NCBI GenBank assembly: GCA_027490555.1
Contig: JAIXXW010000300.1
Location: forward strand, 1 to 41,464
Reading direction: 5' to 3'
DNA length: 41,464 nucleotides
Source: Comamonadaceae bacterium
Lineage (GTDB): Bacteria > Pseudomonadota > Gammaproteobacteria > Burkholderiales > Burkholderiaceae_C
Shown here: positions 1-9,500 of the stretch, one piece after another
How positions within the stretch are numbered: the stretch's first letter is position 1
Layout: every line of letters begins with the position of its first letter
Translations under genes and position numbers: made by a program
Notes under the pieces: generated by a model
Seen by the model: the letters and a program-made list of their open reading frames with translations, nothing else
Database searches by the model: none
What the model was told of the DNA's origin: nothing

Positions 1-119
1 TGGACATCCAGCCCGGCATGACCGCATCGGTCGAGATCAAGATGGGCGAACGCAGCGTCTTGAGCTACCTGCTCAAGCCGGTGGTCAAAACCATGTCAGA
101 GTCCCTGGGCGAGCGCTGA
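1..119 (+). CDS. HlyD-family type I secretion periplasmic adaptor, C-terminal end (partial)
   Basis: Only the last 38 codons are inside the window; the frame begins at base 3 and the TGA stop is at 117-119. The visible tail contains DIQPGMTASVEIKMGER followed by SVLSYLLKPV. This is the usual ending of HlyD/PrtE-type membrane fusion proteins of type I secretion systems (a GM-A-V-I--G-RSVL-YLL-P pattern). Such proteins sit in the inner membrane and periplasm and bridge an ABC exporter to a TolC channel. Its presence suggests that an ABC transporter lies just upstream, outside the window. It ends 6 bases before the stop of the convergent response regulator. The family call from the tail is good; its cargo is unknown, but the giant RTX-bearing protein in this window is an obvious candidate. 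Confidence 0.8.
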   Translation, partial: DIQPGMTASVEIKMGERSVLSYLLKPVVKTMSESLGER

Positions 120-125
120 GGGCGC

Positions 126-827
126 TCATCTGGGGCTGATGTTGATGGGTGAGTTCAGCCTGTAGCCATAGCCCTTGATGGCTTTGATCACGGAGTTCGG
201 GGCTCCGACATCGACCATTTTTTTCCGGACCCGGCTCAGCCGCACTTCCACGCTGGCTTTGCTGGGCAGGGATTCGGACTGTCCCAAATGTGTGGCCACT
301 TGCCACGACTGGAGTGTTTGCCCGGGTGCTCTAGCCAAAGCTTCGATGAGCTTGAGCTCACTGTGGGTCAGTGTGATCTCCCCCAGGGGGCCAGAAAGCA
401 GCGATTTGCCGGTGTGCAGGCAAATGCCGCTGGACGTGATGTCAGGGTTTCCCCTGATTCTCCGAGCCATGGCCTTGACGATCGAGCAGAGCTCGCTGGG
501 GTGGATGGGCTTGGTCAAATAAAGATCAGCACCGGTCTCGTAGCCTTGAAGGCGATCATTGATGTCCGTCATCGCGGTCAACAAAATGATGGCCGCTTCG
601 GGCTGGCTCGCCCGGATCCGCCGTGCCAAGCTGAAACCGTCTTCACCGGGCAGATTCAGATCGATCAAATAAAGATCGGGCGTCTGCTGCACCGAGTCTT
701 CGACATCCTCGGCACAGGCCAATCCTGTGCACGCATGGCCCTCACGCTGCAGGACGTCCACGAGTGCCTCACGAAGTGAATCATTGTCTTCAATGATCAA
801 AACAACCAAGGATTGCAGGGGAAACAT
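126..827 (-). CDS. OmpR-family two-component response regulator
   Basis: This is a 233-residue protein. The N-terminal receiver domain (about residues 7-120) shows the acidic pair E13-D14, phospho-acceptor Asp56 in LIDLNLPGEDG, Thr84 in LLTAMTD and Lys106 in YLTKP. The C-terminal winged-helix DNA-binding domain (about 145-228) ends with the typical VRLSRVRKK and IKGYGYRL motifs. Length and layout match OmpR/PhoB regulators. No histidine kinase gene is in the window, so the partner is unknown. The gene is divergent from the 38.5-kb secretion operon and shares its 148-base upstream region, so it is a good candidate regulator of that operon (inference from position only). Start is the ATG at 825-827; the ribosome binding site is weak. 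Confidence 0.93.
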   Translation of the reverse strand: MFPLQSLVVLIIEDNDSLREALVDVLQREGHACTGLACAEDVEDSVQQTPDLYLIDLNLPGEDGFSLARRIRASQPEAAIILLTAMTDINDRLQGYETGADLYLTKPIHPSELCSIVKAMARRIRGNPDITSSGICLHTGKSLLSGPLGEITLTHSELKLIEALARAPGQTLQSWQVATHLGQSESLPSKASVEVRLSRVRKKMVDVGAPNSVIKAIKGYGYRLNSPINISPR

Positions 828-913
828 GGTCTGCTCGTTAAGAAAAGTTCAGGAATGATGTGACGGTTTTGATATTATGGTTGAGTAAAAGACCAAAAAT
901 GGATCCTATTCCT

Positions 914-943
914 AATTTAGTCTTAAAAAAACATTTTTATCAA
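914..943 (-). promoter_or_regulatory. Candidate promoter for the response regulator
   Basis: Within the AT-rich divergent spacer (828-975), the minus strand carries TTGATA (943-938, five of six matches to the -35 consensus) and TAAATT (919-914, four of six to -10) with an 18-base spacer. This would give an untranslated leader of about 80 bases. On the plus strand I found no equally good pair for the tolC-like gene, and no obvious repeated regulator site. This is consensus matching by eye only. Confidence 0.3.
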
Positions 944-975
944 TCATTTCAACTTCACAAACAAAGAGAGCGTTC

Positions 976-3480
976 ATGGACAAGTTTCGTTTCCCCCGTC
1001 GCGCTGTGGCCACTGCCGTTTTGTTGCTGTCCACCTACGCTGCCGCAGGTCAAGTCAATGACCTGAAAATCCAGGCCACCGATGCCGGCATCGAGTTGCA
1101 ACTGGATTCTGTGGTGGGCACTGTCCAGCGCACGGGCCTGTCCCGTGACGGACGCCACTTTGTCATTGAACTGACGGGCGTGAAGCCAGAGCAGGTGCAG
1201 GCCTTGGTGGCCAAAAATCCAAAGACTTCGGGCTTGTTGGCCGATGTCTTTGTGCGCCCCTTGGGTCAGGACGGCGCCCGTCTGGTCATTGGTTTGGGAG
1301 AAAGCGCGGCGGTTGACCGTGAAATGCTGGTCGCCAAAGGCGCGGGCCAGGTGCAAAAAGCCATCACCCTGACGCGTACCACCGTGCCTTTTGACCTCAC
1401 CGCTGCGAGCAGCCAGGTGGCCGGCAATGAGTGGCGCGCGCAGCTTCAGGGCGGGGCACAGTTCTCTGCGTCTGCGCAGCAATCCGCTGACAACAGCATC
1501 ACCCTGGTGATGGAGCAGATGACAGTGGCCCGTGCAGAGCGGGCTCTTGCAGGTCTGCGCTCTCAGGCCGACTGGGTCAAGTCTGTGGCCGTGCAGGCGC
1601 AGGGCCAGGGCGTTCGGGCGGTTGTCGAGTTCCAGCGCCCCATCGAGTTGGCCAGCACTGACCGTGCCGTGAGCCCCAATGGTGTCCAGCAGTCTTTGCG
1701 CGTGCGCAATGCCCCAGCCCTGGATGCCACTGGCATTGCCGGGGTGAAAGTCAAGGCCATTGAGGCCAGAGTGGGCAGCGGTGCGGCCAATGTGATGTTG
1801 GTCGGCGCGGTCGGTTTGGAGGCCAGAGCCTTGCCCGGAGCAACATCCCAAGAAGTACGCCTGAGCTTGCGCGGCGTGAACCGCAAGCGTGCCGATGAGC
1901 TGGTGGCCGATTTCCGTCCCACACATCCCGATGTCGTGGGTGCCACGGTCGTCTCGGGTGACCAGCGCTCCAGTGTCATTGCCATCCGTTTGGCCCGCCC
2001 GATGACGGGTGAGGCCGTGGTGCAAGCGCAAGCCAATGGCGATGTCAGCGTGCGCCTGGGCGCGCCCACGGCCATGGCCGCCAGAACAACTGCGGCCACG
2101 CCAGTGCCTCAGGCCGCTGCGCCCAGTGTTTCTGCCAAGGCCATCGTTTTGGCGCCCGTGGCTCCGCCGGATGCGCCTGCCTCAGCCGCTGCCGCTGCGC
2201 CCGCCAAAACCCTCGCTTTGATGGATGCATTGACCCTGGCCGAGGCCAAGGACCCCAAACTTTCTGCCGCCCGCAGTGAATTGGCCGCCAAGCTGGAGAC
2301 CAAAGCACAAGCGCGTGCCGGTTACATGCCTAAAGTGGTTCTGGACGCGGCAACCAACCGCGTTGACCAAAGTACGTCCCCCTTTGCCGTTTCCACCACT
2401 TCGCAGCGTAACTTCAACACCCGCAATGCCTCACTGACCATCACCCAGCCTGTCGTGCGTTTGGCCGCTGGTGTCCAAATCACCCAATCGGAGCGCATCG
2501 CTGAGCAGGCCCGACTGACTTTTGCTGCCAGTGAGCAAGATTTGTTGGTTCGTTTGTCGGCCGCCTACTTGAGCGTGATGGCGGCCCAAGATGGTGTCAA
2601 CGTGGCGCGCGCCGAGCGCGAAGCGTTGGAAAAGCAATACCAGTTGGCAGTGACCCGTCAACGCTCGGGTTTGGCCAACGTGACTGAAATCAGCGACACG
2701 GAAGCACGCTTCGCTGTCAGCAAAGCACGCGAAATTGAAGCTGCCAACAACTTGGCCGATGCCCGCATGGCTTTGCGCGAGATTGTCGGCACCGACATCG
2801 GTGAAATCAAAGCCGTGGTGCGCGAATTTGTCGCGGTCATGCCCACCCCCAGCGACCCTGAAGCATGGAAAGCCGCTGCCCTTCAGCAAAACCTGAATGT
2901 CATGGCCCGCCAGCGCGCCAGCGAAGTGGCCATGCTGGAAGTCCGCAAACAGCAATCTGCCTATGCCCCGACGGTGGATGTGGTCGCTTCCGCCAACAAC
3001 AGCCGTCAGGGTGACTTCTTGGCAGGCGGCTCCTTCACGGGTGGTTTCAGCTCGCAAGGCAATACCGTGGGTGTGCGCATGAACTGGCCCTTGTTTGAAG
3101 GTGGCATGACCCAGTCGCAGGTGCGTGAAGCCACAGCGCGGCTGAACAAGGCGGACCAGGAACTTGAGGCCGAGCGTCTGGCTGCAGAGCGTCAGGCTGC
3201 TTCTTCCTTGCTGTCGGTCAGTGCCAGCTCGCGATTGATAGAAGCCTTGCGCGCCTCTTTGACAGCCCAGGAGACCGCATTGGCCGCCAAGACCCGGGGC
3301 ATGGAGGCGGGCCTCTTCAGCGTCGTGCAAGTGGCCGATGCCTACCGTCTGATGTTCTCGGCCCAACGCGACTTTCTGAAGGCGCGTTATGACTATTTGC
3401 TCAACCGCGTCAAGCTCAAGCAATCCATTGGTGCCCTGACTCGCCAGGATGTCGCGGACATCGCTGAATTGATCAACTGA
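976..3480 (+). CDS. TolC-family outer membrane channel protein with N-terminal AMIN-like domains
   Basis: The protein is 834 residues, nearly twice the usual length of TolC. Residues 1-25 are a signal peptide (basic start, then AVATAVLLLSTYAAAG). Residues about 26-110 resemble an AMIN domain, with repeated beta strands such as GRHFVIELTGV and DGARLVIGLGE. Two more beta-rich segments follow up to about residue 365, then an Ala/Pro-rich linker (about 370-408). From about residue 410 to the end is a TolC/outer-membrane-efflux domain: LMDALTLAEAKDPKLSAARSE, a long helical repeat, and a second half with VGVRMNWPLFEGG. AMIN domains in other proteins (AmiC, PilQ) bind peptidoglycan or localise proteins in the envelope. 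The likely role is an export channel anchored to the cell wall. The start at 976 has an AAAGAGAG-type site upstream. It is the first gene of the operon, 74 bases before the giant gene. Confidence 0.88.
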   Translation: MDKFRFPRRAVATAVLLLSTYAAAGQVNDLKIQATDAGIELQLDSVVGTVQRTGLSRDGRHFVIELTGVKPEQVQALVAKNPKTSGLLADVFVRPLGQDGARLVIGLGESAAVDREMLVAKGAGQVQKAITLTRTTVPFDLTAASSQVAGNEWRAQLQGGAQFSASAQQSADNSITLVMEQMTVARAERALAGLRSQADWVKSVAVQAQGQGVRAVVEFQRPIELASTDRAVSPNGVQQSLRVRNAPALDATGIAGVKVKAIEARVGSGAANVMLVGAVGLEARALPGATSQEVRLSLRGVNRKRADELVADFRPTHPDVVGATVVSGDQRSSVIAIRLARPMTGEAVVQAQANGDVSVRLGAPTAMAARTTAATPVPQAAAPSVSAKAIVLAPVAPPDAPASAAAAAPAKTLALMDALTLAEAKDPKLSAARSELAAKLETKAQARAGYMPKVVLDAATNRVDQSTSPFAVSTTSQRNFNTRNASLTITQPVVRLAAGVQITQSERIAEQARLTFAASEQDLLVRLSAAYLSVMAAQDGVNVARAEREALEKQYQLAVTRQRSGLANVTEISDTEARFAVSKAREIEAANNLADARMALREIVGTDIGEIKAVVREFVAVMPTPSDPEAWKAAALQQNLNVMARQRASEVAMLEVRKQQSAYAPTVDVVASANNSRQGDFLAGGSFTGGFSSQGNTVGVRMNWPLFEGGMTQSQVREATARLNKADQELEAERLAAERQAASSLLSVSASSRLIEALRASLTAQETALAAKTRGMEAGLFSVVQVADAYRLMFSAQRDFLKARYDYLLNRVKLKQSIGALTRQDVADIAELIN

Positions 3481-3554
3481 TCACCCGACAGCACCCATTC
3501 CAGCGCAATCGCAAACCACAACAACAAGAATCCATTTCCGATTTGGAGAACTGC

Positions 3555-6500
3555 ATGCCCCCCCACATCAATGACACTACACCTGCCCAAAGACTGCGCC
3601 GTCTGCTTGGCGTCAAGGACAAAAGCCACTCGCGCGCCTTGAAGCGCCACAGGCACGGTGTCAGGGTCGATGCGCTGGAGCCTCGCGTCATGCTCTCTGC
3701 GGAGTGGATGGCCTTGCCAGGCGCTCTGGACCGGCATCAAACCTTTTTGGTGGAGCCCAATTTCCACGCTGAAGCGTCCAACACCACGTTCATGCCCTTG
3801 ATCGATGGCTTGACGCGCCAAGAGCAGGAGACGAAGTCCAACGAAGTGCTGTTTGTGGATGCGGGGGTGCAAGACAGCCAGAAGTTGGTGTCTGATTTGC
3901 TGGCTTCACGCAACAACGGCGCATCGCCCACCTTCATGGATGTGGTGGTGCTCGATGCGGCCAGCGATGGTTTGACCCAGATCGGCCAGTGGTTGTCGCA
4001 ACGCTCGGACATCCGTGCTGTGCACGTGATCAGCCACGGCAGCGATGGTGTTTTGCAAATCGGCAATTCCTTGATCGATGCGCAATTGTTGTCGGAGCGC
4101 GCGGCGGATGTGGCCGCCTGGTCTGGCGCACTCACCCAGGATGCAGACTTTCTGATTTATGGCTGTGATGTGGCGAAAACCGCCCAGGGCCAATCGATGC
4201 TCGACCAACTGGCGCGTCTGACCGGGGCCGATGTGGCCGCCTCGGTCGATGTGACCGCAGGTGTTGCGGCCGACTGGGACTTGGAGTTCCATACCGGTCT
4301 GATCGAAGCGTCGGCGCTGTCGGCCTTGAGCTACCAGCCCACTTTGGCGATCGACGCCGCCGACCTCAAGCTCAGCAATGACGACGCCAACATGGCCAAT
4401 GACAACAGCCATGTCTCTTTGCAGGAGCAATGGCTCACCGCGCTCAATGGCTTGGAAGCCGTGATCGACCAGGCCCTGTCGGATGCCTTGATCAACCAGA
4501 AGTTGCCTGGCCTGAACATGAGCGTCAACGAGATGTTGCGCCTGGACACGGCCTCCAACACTTCCGAACAATGGCTCGATTGGCAACTTGCCCAAGCGGC
4601 CAATGCTTATTTTGTGGCAGCCGCCAATGAAGGCGGTGCCGATCTGGCTGGACTGGCCGAGGCCATCGAGACCCGCATCAAAGACTTGCTGCTGCCCACC
4701 GGCACCACCCAATTGCCGTGGGTGATCAATGTGTCTGCCCAAGTGGTGGACGCCAATGGCACGCCCACAGCCCGACTGACCTTGGATGTGTCGGTGCTGG
4801 TGAACGACAGCCTGCCTTTTGCCAAAGGCACGGCAGGCCAAGAGGGCGGTATCCCCACGATTGCCAACTTTGACGGCACCGAAATGGGTTCCTTGTCCAC
4901 CCGTGTCAGCGCAGTGCTGCTCACACGCATCGACATGGCCATGGCCAACTTGGCTTCCGGCGCAGCGGGCGCGAATTTTCTGTACGAGGGGCAAGCCAAC
5001 GGCACGGTGGCAGCCAACTTGGCGACCCGTTTGGTGTTGGAGCGATTTGATCTCGGCGTTCAGGCCAAAACCGGCGCGAATGCGGCCCAAGGTTTTGGCT
5101 ATGACCTGCAGGCAGGCGTTTCGGCACGCCTGCGTGCGGCTGACGGCAGCCTGGGAGTGACCCTGGCCGACTGGCTGGCCAACGGCAACAGCCGTCTGGA
5201 CATCGCCCACCAATCCAGCCTGGTCGGCAGTGCCGCCGCTGGCACGGGCAGCAACGACCTGACACCGCTGAAGACCGACACCCAGGGCCTGATCGGCGTC
5301 TGGCAAGAAGGCCTGCTCAGGGCCCAGACGGTCAACGACATCGCCTTGACGGGGCAAGTGCGCAATGCGTTCAACAACATCCTGGATGCCATGTCGCGCC
5401 TGGGGTCGCAGATCGATGGTCAGGCCGAGTTCAACGTCACCTTGCCGATGGCGGATCTGACCTATAACCAGTTGCTCACGCTCAACGATGGCCGCTCCTT
5501 GGGTGATGTGCTGGCATTCAAACTGGCCGGTGGTGGCAATGTGCTGACGGATTATCTGGCCCGGACCAATGCGCCCACGCTGACCGGCCTGCTGGATCGC
5601 ATGCGCCAGTACCTGTCGGGCTCGGGTGATTACTCTGGTCTTGAGGCGATGATGTCGGCCGAATTGGCGGCCAGCTTTTTGAGCGCCAGCGGTTTCACCG
5701 GCCAAACAGCGACCGTGCGACTCAATGGCACGCTCAGCCGCCAGTTCATGGCGCGTTTTGCTTTCAACGGCATGCTCGACGATGTGAGCCTGGCATTCGC
5801 CCTGGGGCAAGGCGTGCCCATGGAGCAGTCGGTCGGCATCGACATGCTGTGGGCGGTCACCCTGGACAACACGACCGCGCAGGCCCAGATCACTTCCAGC
5901 ACCGTCGAGATCAACACCTTGACCGTCAATGTCGATGCTGTCGGCTCCACGGTGGCCGATGCCCAGTATCGAACCACCTCCGGCAACGAGAACCGCCTCA
6001 ACGGCATGCCCGCGCCAGCAGTCAACAACCTGGACGCTCCCGTGGTCATTGGCATGCTCGATGCCCGTTTGCAAGGTACGCTCAATTTCCAAACCGACAC
6101 CGTGGTGATCAGCGTCAATGGTGGCAATGCCATGAACATTGCCGACATCTACAGCGTGGCGCAGATCAATGACAGCCGGGCTGACGACATTGTCAGCAAT
6201 GATCGCAATGCCTTCGTGTCGTTGGGCAATTCCACCCGTTGGAATCCTCAAATTGAGAACTGGGCTCAACATTCGTGGGGCGGGTGGTACATCGCCAGTT
6301 ATGGCAACTGGGAAAGCGGTGCACCTCGCGTTTACGCCTCTGCCGATCTGACCCTGGCTGGTGATCTGGCCGGTACCCCACTGAGCATCTTGGCCGGGGC
6401 CACACCGCGCATTGTGGCGTTCCACGATGCTTACCGCGATGGCTCGTCCAGCGATTCCCGCTACGCCTACGACTGGCAAACCCTGCGCACAGTCAACAGC

Positions 6501-9500
6501 GAAGCTCTGGTGCTGAACAAGACGGGCTTTGCTGGCCTGCAGAAATTTGCGGCCATCAATGCCACGGACCTCACCCAGCTGTATGGTGATGTCGGTTATT
6601 TCCTGGAGCTACTGCGCAAGACGGATCAGTTCACCACCGCCCTGCCTTTCACCGATGTGACCTTGGGCCAGGCCGTGGACTTCTCGGCCCTGATGAACCA
6701 GTTGATCAACACCCAGTTCAAGGAGGTGGTCAATTCAGGTGTTTCAGGTACTTCGCGTGTTTCGCCTGTACTGACCCGTGATCTGGGCTTTACCCTGCGT
6801 TTGCAGCGCGAGGGTGACGCCTTTGACACCGATGTGAACGTGGTCATCCGGGCCGCCGACACAGTGGGCTTCAACGATGTGCGCCAACTCGCGGCCCTGA
6901 TCGACAAGACCGTGGCGCAGGCCATGGGCGGCATCATGCTCTACAACGCCGACGGCGATGACGTTCCGCCCTCCGGGCCGAGTGCACAGGTCACTGAACA
7001 GGTGACCGGTGGTTTGTCTGTGGCCAATACGGTCAGCCATGAAGTGCAGAAAATCAAGCTGTACGCCAGCTCGGGGGAGTATCGGGTCAGCCTCAACGGC
7101 ACCGATTGGTCGGCCCCGATCGCTGTGCATGGTTCCACCAAGGCATTGCAAAACGCCCTCGAAAGCCTGCCCGGTGTGGGCAAGGGCAATGTGCTGGTCA
7201 CTGGTATCGGCAAAAACCTGACGGTCGAGTTCGTGGGAGAACTTGACGGCCGCAACATGGATTTGTTGCGGGTGAATTTCGAGAGCAACGCCACAGCAGG
7301 TGGCTGGCTCGATGTGATTGCCACCGATTTCCAGAGCAGTGGCACCCAGCTGACAGGCATGCTCAACTTCTTTGAGAGCGTGCCCAACACCTTCAGCAAG
7401 CTCGAAATCCGGCCTACAGCCGGTGTCGCCATCGATCCGGTGCAGGAGGGCAATGCCAGCAATGATGAGATCCAACGTGTGACCATCGTGAATGGCGGCG
7501 GCGGCAGTTTCACCCTCAGCGGCAGTTTCAAATCCAAGAATTTCACGACGCAGGCCATCTCCCTTGAAGGTGCGGGTGGCTGGAGTTCACGCATCGAGAC
7601 GGCACTGCGCGCCGCCCTCGTAGATGCTGACGTGTCAGAGGAAGACAGTCAGCTGGTTTCTGTCCTGCCCGCGGTCATCTCCTTGCCCGATGGCGTGCAG
7701 GCTTTTGATGTGCGCTTTGCCGAACGCGAAGACCAGTCGCTCATGACGGCCGACTTCTCGGCCATGCTGGGTCGCAGCGGCATTGGTTTTGCTGCTTACC
7801 AGTTGCAGGCGGCCAAGCCGGGTGTGGGCGATATGCCGGGCACCAACGAGGTTCAGCGTTTGGTCTTTGACAACGTCCGAGGTGGCTTTTTCAGCCTGAC
7901 ACTGGGCCTGGCCGAGAAATTTGTCCAGACCAACGACATCGCCTGGGTGGCGGCAGACCAAACCCGCAGTGAGGAGGATGCCGCCACGCAAATGGCGCAG
8001 ACCCTCCAGACCGAAATTTTCAAGGTGCTCAAGCAGGCCGATTCGGGCCTGACCAGCGACCAGATCGAAGTGGTTGCAGTGACCGGTCTGGCCGCAGGCG
8101 TCCGAGCTTTCGATGTGCGCTTCATTGGCACGCAGGGCTTCGGTTTCTGCAACTGTGAACTTCCCGGTGACACGCTCTATCGGGGAGATTTGCAAGGCGC
8201 GGACATGCCGCAGTTCGAGGTCAACACCTACGGTTTGACCGCCACAAATGCGCGCGCCGGTCAGCAATCCCTGACGGGGCTGGGTTTTGGCGCCGGTGGT
8301 GCTGAAAGCCAGCAGGGTGAAATCACGACCTTCAGTTCTTTGATGGAGGTCATGGGGCGCGTACAGACCTTTGTCAACGCCCATCTCCCCGAGGGCACCG
8401 AGTTCAACATCGATCCGCGTTACGACGTCCAGACGCAGAGCTTCATGTTCGACCTCCAACTGACGGACGAGCGTTTGCAAAGCGTGGCGCTGTCGCTGCC
8501 TGAATCGGTGGGCGATGCGGCCGGCGGTGAGGGTGTCAGCGGCCTCGACGCCAAAGGCAGTCTGGACCTGAGCACCCGAGCGGTGTTTGAAGCCACCATT
8601 GGCATGGATTTGAGGGAATTGCTGCCCTTCGATGTGGTCGCCTCAGGCGTGCCTGTGGGCATCATCCGATCCAGCCAGCTGATCGAGATTCCCAACGTTC
8701 TCAGTGCCTCCACCGAATTCGAACTCTGGCCCACCGACATCGCTTTTGACTTGCAGGTGGACAACCGGAGCTACGCCGTCAACACGGGTGGCGGGTATGT
8801 CACGGGCACGCGCCAGACAGGCCCTGTGGGCAACCAGACCACCTACTACAGAACGTCTCTCCAGGGCATTGTCAACCGCATCAATGCGGTGCTGGACGCT
8901 ACCAATCTGGCCGACTCGGATCCGCTGTATACCCAGGGTTTTCGCCAATTGGGTCAATTGGTCAATGCCAGCATCGAAACCTTGGGGTCGGGCCGCTTTG
9001 CCATCAAGTTCACCAGCAACGGCTCCATTGAACGGTTTGGTTTGACCACCAGCCGCGACAACCTGATGGCGGAGTTGCTGGGTTTTGACACCAACAACCG
9101 CGTCTACGTGCAAGCCCCCACGGGCACCATCTTGCCTGAGGACGGCGTTCTCAGTTCGGATGCGCATTTCTCCATCGTTTTCGATGTGAATGCCCCGGCG
9201 GTGAACGTCACTGTCGACCGGGAACGCACCCTGAACAACACCAGCCGCAACGATTTGATCGCGGACATCAACCAAGTGCTGGCGACCACCTCGGTCAGCG
9301 CCAATGCCTACTTGGGCCAGTCAGGCCTGGGCTTCAGCAAGTTGGGGGAGTTGGTCAAGGTCCAGTTGACCGTGAAAAATTCGGGCACCGTCGATCAGGT
9401 TTTGCTCGGTTTCATGACACAAAGCTCCCGCATTGCCAGCATGGACATCCGTTCGGGGGGCTTTTTCGACAGCGCGAGCCAGGAGCTGGGTCTTCGCGAC

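Noticed and set aside
3543..3554. TTG at 3543 as the start of the giant gene
   Set aside because: The TTG overlaps the GGAG ribosome site that fits the ATG at 3555.
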